A stretch of 16,264 bases of DNA, from the NCBI GenBank assembly GCA_026986235.1, contig JALSOY010000060.1:1-16264 (forward strand), read 5' to 3'. The DNA is from Caldifarciminota bacterium (GTDB lineage Bacteria > Hydrothermota > Hydrothermia > B15-G9 > WFZT01). Below the pieces are notes generated by a model. The model worked only from the letters and a program-made list of their open reading frames with translations. It made no database searches and was not told the origin of the DNA. A program made the position numbers and the translations under genes. Shown in pieces: positions 1 to 6,800 of this stretch (its first letter is position 1; each line of letters begins with the position of its first letter).

Positions 1-1759
1 TCAAGAAGGTCTTTATGGGCTTTCCCTTTGCCTGGAGGGAGCCCTCGGGTATGTTATAGACCTTCATGAGGTAGGCGCGGCCAAGGTTGGAAAGCATGAG
101 GATGTTATCGTGATTTTTTGCCACAGTTACGAGCCAGGGGAAGTCATCTTCGTAGGTGGATATCCCCCTGCGACCCACTCCTCCTCTACCCTGCGCTGTG
201 TATGACCTTATGGGAGTCCTCTTGATGTAACCCTGATATGTGAGGGTTATTCCAACGGGCTCGTCAGGTATGAGGTCTTCCATGGAGATGTCCACAGGCT
301 CCTCTGTAAGTATCTCAGTCCTTCTATCGTCTCCATATTTTTCCTTTATATCGTCGAGCTCCTCCTTTATCACTTCAAAAAGTAGTCTGCGGGAGGAGAG
401 GATGGCCCTGTATCTCTCGATGTCCTTCAACAGTTTCTGGTATTCCTCTTCAACTTTGTTGATGTCCAGCCTTGTGAGGTTGCCGAGTCTCATGTCAAGA
501 ATGGCCCTGGCCTGTGCTTCGGAAAGCTGGAACTCTTTCATGAGACGGTCTCTGGCCTCGTTCTGATCAGCGGATGATTTGATGATTTCTACGACCCGGT
601 CAATGTTGGCAATTGCAATTTTAAAGCCTTCCAGTATGTGAGCCCTGTCCTCGGCCTTTTTCAGCCTGTATCTCGTCCTCCGTTCCACCACTTCGACCCG
701 GTGGCTGATGTAGGCTTCAATCATCTGTTTAAGAGACAGTACACGGGGCTCACCGTCCACGAGTGCGAGAAGGATTATACCAAATGTGTCCTGAAGGGGT
801 GTGTGTTTCAAAAGTCGATTCAATACAACCTCTTCGTTTGCCCCTCTTTTGAGTTCCACGACGATCCTGATCCCTTCCCTGTCAGACTCGTCCCTGAGAT
901 CAGCTATGCCTTCGAGCTTTTTCTCCTTCACAAGTCTGGCAATCCTTTCGATGATGGTTGCCTTTGAAACCTGGTAGGGTATTTCTGTGAATACAATACG
1001 AGGGTTTTTCCCTTTCGGATGCTCGAAACGGTACTTGGCCCTTACAATGACCTTCCCGCGGCCTGTTTTGTATGCCTCTTTTATGCCGGATGTCCCGACG
1101 ATGGTTCCACCGGTGGGGAAGTCCGGTCCCTTTATGTAGTTGAGGAGCTCTTCATCCGTTATTGCGGGGTTGTCAATAACGGCCTTTATACCGTCAACAA
1201 GTTCGGCGACATTATGTGGAGGTATGTTGGTTGCCATCCCGACGGCAATGCCAGAGGACCCGTTGGCAAGGAGGTTGGGAAATCTGGAGGGCAGGACCGT
1301 GGGCTCTTTCAGTCTTCCGTCGAAGTTGGGAACGAAGTCAACTGTGTCCTCATCGAGGTCAACGAGCATTTCGAGGGCAACTTTTGAAAGTCTTGCTTCT
1401 GTGTATCTGTACGCGGCAGGTGGATCTCCGTCTATCGAGCCAAAGTTACCCTGACCGTCTATAAGGGGGTATCTCAGGGAAAAGTCCTGTGCCATACGGA
1501 CGAGGGTATCATAAACAGGGCCGTCACCGTGCGGATGGTACTTTCCTATCACTTCACCTACAACGGTAGCAGATTTTCTGAAGGGCCTGTTGGGCAGGAG
1601 GCCGAGCTCGCGCATGGCATAGAGGACACGCCTCTGGACGGGCTTCAGTCCGTCTCTGACATCGGGAAGGGCGCGTCCCACTATTACACTCATTGCGTAG
1701 TCAATGTAAGAAGAACGAATCTCCTCTTCTATTAATGTTGGTAAAATGTTCTCAGGCAT
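1..1759 (-). CDS. gyrA: DNA gyrase subunit A (N-terminal 586 residues, runs off left edge)
   Basis: Breakage-reunion subunit of gyrase, which introduces negative supercoils with GyrB. Seen by translating the minus strand from the ATG at 1757-1759, which has a GGGAGG ribosome site six bases upstream. The frame stays open to the window edge. The N-terminus reads MPENILPTLIEEEIRSSYID, followed by YAMSVIVGRALPDVRDGLKP, the typical GyrA opening. The catalytic tyrosine is Tyr119 in AAYRYTEARLS. The quinolone-determining loop is HPHGDGPVYD (75-84), so Gly and Pro replace the usual Ser/Ala pair. The GyrA box, which marks gyrase as opposed to ParC, is present at 523-529 in the variant form QGRGGVG. 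About 500 residues of catalytic domain plus the first blade of the C-terminal pinwheel are visible. ParC is the alternative, but the box and the start favour GyrA. Confidence 0.95.
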   Translation of the reverse strand, partial: MPENILPTLIEEEIRSSYIDYAMSVIVGRALPDVRDGLKPVQRRVLYAMRELGLLPNRPFRKSATVVGEVIGKYHPHGDGPVYDTLVRMAQDFSLRYPLIDGQGNFGSIDGDPPAAYRYTEARLSKVALEMLVDLDEDTVDFVPNFDGRLKEPTVLPSRFPNLLANGSSGIAVGMATNIPPHNVAELVDGIKAVIDNPAITDEELLNYIKGPDFPTGGTIVGTSGIKEAYKTGRGKVIVRAKYRFEHPKGKNPRIVFTEIPYQVSKATIIERIARLVKEKKLEGIADLRDESDREGIRIVVELKRGANEEVVLNRLLKHTPLQDTFGIILLALVDGEPRVLSLKQMIEAYISHRVEVVERRTRYRLKKAEDRAHILEGFKIAIANIDRVVEIIKSSADQNEARDRLMKEFQLSEAQARAILDMRLGNLTRLDINKVEEEYQKLLKDIERYRAILSSRRLLFEVIKEELDDIKEKYGDDRRTEILTEEPVDISMEDLIPDEPVGITLTYQGYIKRTPIRSYTAQGRGGVGRRGISTYEDDFPWLVTVAKNHDNILMLSNLGRAYLMKVYNIPEGSLQAKGKPIKTFL

Positions 1760-1897
1760 ATTCTTCCTCCCAGACCGCTTATTATAAACCAGACTGTCAG
1801 AAAATAAAAGTCTGCGCAAACACCCATTTTAATGTTTTTTGAATGCACAATCAGGATGATATTTCAAATTCGGGTTCGTAAATTGACAAAATTTTGT
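1760..1897 (-). promoter_or_regulatory. gyrA leader / intergenic region with candidate promoters
   Basis: This 138-base gap lies between the holB stop and the gyrA start and is AT-rich. On the minus strand there is a TTGTCA (1889-1884), 17 bases, then TGAAAT (1866-1861), a weak sigma70-like pair. A perfect TATAAT lies at 1786-1781, close to the ribosome site, but has no good -35. A 12-bp perfect palindrome, ACAAAATTTTGT (1886-1897), starts right after the holB stop, and a CAGACT/AGTCTG inverted repeat (1790-1795 and 1809-1814) sits just upstream of the TATAAT. No hairpin with a T-run is visible, so holB transcripts may run into gyrA. The exact promoter is uncertain. Confidence 0.35.
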
Positions 1898-2914
1898 TTA
1901 TAATGTGAAACTCCCGGCAAGAATCGTAAGAACGCTCTCGAGGTTCATGTACCTCGAGAGGTACTTTTCAGCCTCGTATCCAGTGAAGATGAGGGTTTCT
2001 ATCTCTCTATACGACAACTTTCTTGCCGCAGTTTTTATTAAAGTTTTAAGGTCAACATTCGATATGAGGTTTTCGCACCCTGTTTTTGCAAGAAGGAGGT
2101 CTCTTGACAGTGTCATGTACATTTTCAAAAAGTCCTGTGCCTCATCGCGGTTCAAAATTCTGGATCTTACGGCATTCATAAAGGCATCAGGATCCCTCTC
2201 CAGGAGGGAGTTCAGGATGTCAATCCTGAGTGGCATGAGCTCTGTTTCCAGTAATTTCAGTGCCTTTCCAATGCTACCCTCTGAAAGCCTGTAGAGGAGC
2301 GTTATGGGATATGTGGTTCTGAACGGATATGTTTTAAACTCTTCAAACTTCAGGCCGGAGAACTTTATGAGCCGGCTGCGTGACCTTATCGTGGGTAAAA
2401 TTTTCCCTATGTTGGATGTGATGAGGAAAAAAGTCGAATTTTCCGGTGGTTCTTCAAGGGTTTTGAGGAGGGCATTCTGGGCTTCAACATTCAGGTTATC
2501 CGCGTTGATAAACAGAACAAACCTCTTTTTTGCCATAAAAGGGGGTCTTGTAAGCTCGGCCTGAAGTTCCCTCACCTGATCTATGGTTATGTTCTTTGTG
2601 GGATCAAACCCGTCAGGCTTGAGTTTCCCCTGCTCAATCGCAAGACTTCTCAAATTCTCCGGTTTCGATGGATAGACGATTAAGAGGTCAGGATGGATGA
2701 GCTTTGAGAATTTTTTGCAGGAAGGACATTCGTCACAGGGTTTCACATCTGCCTCACAGTTATAGGCTTTTGCGATTTCAAGAGCAAAAGAGGACTTGCC
2801 CACACCTTCAGGTCCATAGAAGAGATAAGTCGGGGCGAGGAGATCCTCTTCAATCAGTCGCGAGAAGTAATTTTTTATTCTATTGTGTCCGATGACGGAA
2901 TCAAACTTTACCAT
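1898..2914 (-). CDS. holB: DNA polymerase III clamp loader delta' subunit
   Basis: A AAA+ clamp-loader subunit that helps load the sliding clamp on DNA. With the ATG at 2914 the protein has 338 residues, usual for delta prime and too short for DnaX tau/gamma. Seen: the N-terminal motif VIGHNRIKNYFSRLI, an intact P-loop GPEGVGKS (34-41), a four-cysteine zinc module (Cys53, 60, 63, 66), the segment NVEAQNALLKTLEEPP typical of the family, and an SRS triplet (178-180) where the arginine-finger SRC motif normally sits. The position of Walker B reads INADN, so it is degenerate. A TTG two codons upstream (2920) is also possible, but GAGG is nine bases before the ATG and only three before the TTG. 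It overlaps the end of the DUF374 gene by 14 bases, suggesting translational coupling. Confidence 0.9.
   Translation of the reverse strand: MVKFDSVIGHNRIKNYFSRLIEEDLLAPTYLFYGPEGVGKSSFALEIAKAYNCEADVKPCDECPSCKKFSKLIHPDLLIVYPSKPENLRSLAIEQGKLKPDGFDPTKNITIDQVRELQAELTRPPFMAKKRFVLFINADNLNVEAQNALLKTLEEPPENSTFFLITSNIGKILPTIRSRSRLIKFSGLKFEEFKTYPFRTTYPITLLYRLSEGSIGKALKLLETELMPLRIDILNSLLERDPDAFMNAVRSRILNRDEAQDFLKMYMTLSRDLLLAKTGCENLISNVDLKTLIKTAARKLSYREIETLIFTGYEAEKYLSRYMNLESVLTILAGSFTL
1935..1960. repeat. Perfect 10-bp hairpin near the 3' end of holB
   Basis: CTCTCGAGGT (1935-1944) and ACCTCGAGAG (1951-1960) form a perfect inverted repeat with a six-base loop. It lies inside the last 60 bases of holB, in codons for YLSRYMNLES. 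No T-run follows on either strand, so it is not a classical intrinsic terminator. It could stabilise or process the mRNA ahead of gyrA, or be a coincidence of the coding sequence. Confidence 0.5.
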
Positions 2915-3554
2915 TTGCAATCGCCTCTGCCCTGAGCGTGTACTCTGTCAGTATGCTTCCCAGTCTTTCGGCTGTGTCCCCCTTCCCCGGGCTGTAAGGG
3001 AGAGATGAATATACCACACAACCTGAGAATGGTAAAGGGATCTCAAAAAGGTCCCATGTAGGTAGGGTGATCTTCCTGGTGTAGCCGACACCCACAAAGA
3101 CTATGGGAACACCTGAAATCCTGGAAGCGAAGAGGGCACCTTCCTGAAACTTCCACCTTGGTCCCCGTGGACCATCGGGAGTAAAGGCAACCTGCCTGCC
3201 TTCCTTTAGAAGCTTTACAACCTCTCTCAAAGCCCTTATACCTCCGCGGGAAGTGGAACCTCTTACAAACCTGTAGCCGTAATTTTTTACTATCTGAACG
3301 ACCTTCTCCCCATCCCTGTGCCTGGAGGCGAGTACATAGATACCACGGTTCCTCATGAGCCTGATAAGACCAAACATCTTGCAGTGCCAGAAGACATAGA
3401 TTACGGGTTCGTCGTAAAAAATCTTCCCGTAAACCCTGCATGGAACGGTGGATGACCAGAAGTAGAATAGATTTTTCAGAACTCCAGCCTCAATCCTGTC
3501 CTTTAAGGGTAATGTATTTCCTGATTTTTTGAAATCTCTTGTTTCCAACAACAT
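2901..3554 (-). CDS. DUF374 family lysophospholipid acyltransferase-like protein
   Basis: A 217-residue protein of the DUF374 family, related to the LPLAT acyltransferases that act on lipids at the inner membrane; the substrate of this family is not settled. Seen: the block FWHCKMFGL with His57, then SRHRDGE (77-83) with an acidic residue close behind, FVRGSTSRGG (96-105) and FTPDGPRGP (124-132). These four blocks in this order are the family signature. The ATG at 3554 has AGAGG six bases upstream, so it is accepted although it lies 65 bases inside the preceding comEA-like gene. No better downstream start exists at the junction (only ATT or CTG). No membrane helix is evident, so it is probably a peripheral membrane enzyme. 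Its place between sprA and holB suggests an envelope lipid role, which is inference. Confidence 0.85.
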   Translation of the reverse strand: MLLETRDFKKSGNTLPLKDRIEAGVLKNLFYFWSSTVPCRVYGKIFYDEPVIYVFWHCKMFGLIRLMRNRGIYVLASRHRDGEKVVQIVKNYGYRFVRGSTSRGGIRALREVVKLLKEGRQVAFTPDGPRGPRWKFQEGALFASRISGVPIVFVGVGYTRKITLPTWDLFEIPLPFSGCVVYSSLPYSPGKGDTAERLGSILTEYTLRAEAIANGKV

Positions 3555-3816
3555 CTTTTACCTCTTCCACACTTTTAAACTTTCCCTTTCTGCTCCTGTA
3601 CTCGACGATCCGTCTTGCGGTTTTTATTCCAATTCCGGGTAGGACTATCAGCTCTTCCACCGTTGCCGTGTTTAAGACTATTTTCCTGAAGCTCTTCTCC
3701 TTTTTCACGCCGGAGAACTGAATAACGACTCCGATTAAGAAGGAAACCAGTACAAAGGTGATGGCCCTTTTCTCAAAAGATGTGAGATTCTCAGAAATTG
3801 AATTGAGCAGTCGCAT
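3490..3816 (-). CDS. ComEA-like membrane-anchored helix-hairpin-helix protein
   Basis: A 108-residue protein with one N-terminal transmembrane helix (about 18-34) and a ComEA-type helix-hairpin-helix domain (about 48-104). The domain carries the LNTATVEELIVLPGIGIKTA motif, whose LPGIG turn contacts the DNA backbone, and the usual second hairpin around residues 82-104. ComEA proteins bind incoming DNA at the membrane during natural transformation, and this layout (one anchor, one tandem HhH) fits. Such domains also occur in proteins of unknown role, so DNA uptake is inferred. The ATG starts 26 bases before the sprA stop with no clear ribosome site, so translation is probably coupled to sprA. 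It overlaps the next gene by 65 bases. Confidence 0.82.
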   Translation of the reverse strand: MRLLNSISENLTSFEKRAITFVLVSFLIGVVIQFSGVKKEKSFRKIVLNTATVEELIVLPGIGIKTARRIVEYRSRKGKFKSVEEVKDVVGNKRFQKIRKYITLKGQD

Positions 3817-6800
3817 TCAGAGAAATACTGTGATTTGTTCTACCAGTAAGTTTATTCCCGTTGGAAGAGTAGAAAATCTGCAGGGATCCGAGGATGTTCC
3901 TTGCAAATTCGTAGCTCCCGGTGAGGGAGACGCTCTTCGTTATAAGGTCACTAATTATGGTCCTGCGCTTCTGTGTGGAGTGGGAGTATCTGAGTGACAG
4001 GTTGAAAGTGAGTCTGCTCTTTATTCGTATAACCCTGTTACCGGGAAGGTTTATCGTGTAGCCACCGGGTCTTGAGAATGTGTATGAGGAGTTTAAAGTC
4101 AGGTCAGTTCTGTTACTCGACAACGGCGATGAAAGGAGGTCGAAATATCTCGTCTTCGAGGAGTTCCTGGAATACTGAAGGGTGGTCTGAAGACCGTTTT
4201 TTAGAACAACAGTGAGGTTGGGCGAAAGATTCAACTCCGTTGTCCTGCTTGAAATCTTTCCAAGGAGGAGGTTACCGTTTTCCGTTATCGACCTCGTAAC
4301 TCCTGATGTCAGTGATATTGAACTGAAACCGTTACCAAACTTCCCGAGCAATTTTGACAGTGTGGATAATGTCATCTGAAGGCCCGGCAGGGTATAGGTC
4401 TTCGTATATGTTGAACTTCCGTAGCGACCGTTTTCTGAGTATCTGTAATCGAGATTGTAGGACATGTTAATAAACGGCACATTCATGGAACCACTGATGG
4501 AGTATGAACTGGAATTTGTCCTGGTATCACGCGTTGAATCGTAACTCGGTACCTGGAAGTTTCTTGAAAGACCCAGTCTGTAAGAAAGAGCGGGTCTCAT
4601 CAGCATCTGAAACCTCTGAGCGCTAAAGGAGTTGGTGTATGAAAAACTCGGTGAGGTGAGAAAAGTCGAGACTTTATCGAGCAGGTAGAGGAGGTAGTGA
4701 ACGGGCCCTGCGTTCTCAAGATCTTTATCCCTGGACTCATCCCTCAAGGAAGCTATTTTTTTGAGAACTTCACTTACGGGTATGGTGGCAGACAACCTTA
4801 TCTCCTTATTAAAAACACCGTTTCTAATGTCAGGTGCGTTCTGGATCTGGATGTCTTTCGAATGATCCTCTCTATAACTGGCGTTGTAGCTTATCGCGGG
4901 AGAAAATCCTTTGAGAAAGCTGAATGTGTAAGAGATGTTACCGGTTTCTTCAAAAGAAGTCTCGGTACCGTACCATTTGGGGGATGGCCAGTTGAGGTCA
5001 AAAGCCAGATTTCTCGCATAGCTAAAAGAGAGGTTTCTAAAGGGGGAATATGTGGTTTGAGTGCCAAAGGTCATGTTTCTCTCAAAGTTTTTCGTGATGG
5101 TAAGCGTCCTTATGTCAAACCTACGGGAAAAGGACTTTGCATATCCTGCCGAAAGTTTGACATTTGAGGGAAGAAAGTTGAGTTTCACGCCAGGAAGTTT
5201 AAAGCCAAGTGTCCTTCTTACGGCCAGGTTGTACTCTCCTGATACCGTCAGGTTGTTTGTTGAATCAATCCGCACGGGGGATTTACTCCCCGTCACACGG
5301 TTCGTAAACGAGAGTCTGAGCGGGTCTATCAGGTATTTAAAGAGAAAGAATTTTGAGCCTGACTTTGAGAAACTCGTCTGTATGTACCTGGAGTAGGAGA
5401 AACTCTGCTCCCTTTTCTTCTGGTCTTCAGACAGCAGAATGTCAGTGTTTGTCTCGTACTTTGGAAGGGATCTGCTCCACGAGTATGTGACCGTCAGGGG
5501 GATACTCAATCCCAGCTGTTTCGGGAAAAGCTGGTGAATCTGTGAGTTGAGGTTAAACGAAAATCTTTCCATCTGCCCCCTTGTTCGTCTTGTATCCATG
5601 AGTTTCATGAAGTTATCCTCTTCACGCGAGTAATTCAGGGTGATCGATGTAAAGGTGGCGAGATTCATGGTCAGTTTCGTAGAGAGGGCTGAGCCCCTTT
5701 CGCGTATGGGATTGGTGAGTACGATGTCGTCGATCCACACGGTTCCCGTAATGGGAGAGCCGGAGTTGTTTCTCAGACCGATCATGTAAACCTTCACCCT
5801 CCCAAATGTGGGGTTACCTTTGACCCCGTAGTGTCCCTCTCTATGATAGCTCGTGTCAGCGGGATTTCGCCTTATGAAACGGAGTTTAAACTGTGTCAGG
5901 CTGTCAATGTTAATCACCACCCTGTGCCAGTTGTTATCCGGAATCTGGAAGCTGTACTCGTAGAAGTTTAATGTATCCCCAAACCTCACGAATACTTCCG
6001 GATAAGGCATGGGAGTTCCCGGTTTTACCCTCACGGAAAACTCAATATTTCTGTAGGTAAGGAAGTCCTCATCCTGGTAAAGAATACGCCTTGTTAATCC
6101 ATAGTGGTGGGGCTGAAGGTTGGAATACTGGAGTGAGAGGGAGCCCTCTTTGAGTTCCCTTCCCCTCTGGTCCCTTTCTATGTCAACCCAGGGTGGCGGT
6201 GTGTAATAGGGATTGGTCTTATTGTCAACTGTACCAATCTTCAGTACTTCTGATGAGTCAACTGATGAGGAGTCGAGGGAGAAGATGCCCCTGTTTTCCC
6301 ACTTCGTCCCCACCACTGAGATGGTGGCTATCATGATCGTATCCGTACTCGTTATTCCGTCAATCCATATTCTCGCATACTTTACAAATCTCCAGCTCGG
6401 ATTTCCAAAGCTTTTAAGCACATCTATGTCCCTTAATGGGATGTTGTAGTGTTTCCACCCGTTGTATTCAAATCCGTACCTGTTTAAAAATGTCGTATCA
6501 TCAAGGTCGATGGTGTACTCGAAATAGTCGTTAGAGACATTAAGAACACCGTCAAGATCCAGGTCTTCAGAGTCCCTTTTCCTATTTCCTTCCGTACCGT
6601 TAACCTTTGAATAATCGTGGGGGTTGTTTTGATCGTAGTAATAATCATCTATTCCATCGTCCCCTGAGGAGGGGGACCATCTGTCGTCGTCACCCGGGTG
6701 CAGGTCGAGTCCCACATCTTCTGAGTCTGCCTTGAAGACACCATCGTGGTTCAGGTCCTCGTCGGCAATGGTGTCAGGGGAGAAGCTCCTGATTCTCCCG

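Noticed and set aside
240..1735. Several plus-strand frames inside gyrA
   Set aside because: The minus strand codes unbroken, highly conserved GyrA here; these are shadows.
1883..1904. TTGACA plus TATAAT on the plus strand
   Set aside because: The spacing is only 10 bases, and no plus-strand gene follows.
1898..2914. Reading holB as dnaX
   Set aside because: Length is 338 residues without the gamma/tau C-terminal domains, and Walker B and SRC motifs are altered as in delta prime.
4697..5396. Plus-strand open frames of 111-156 codons inside sprA
   Set aside because: Antisense to a continuous barrel-coding frame, with no family motif and no ribosome site seen.
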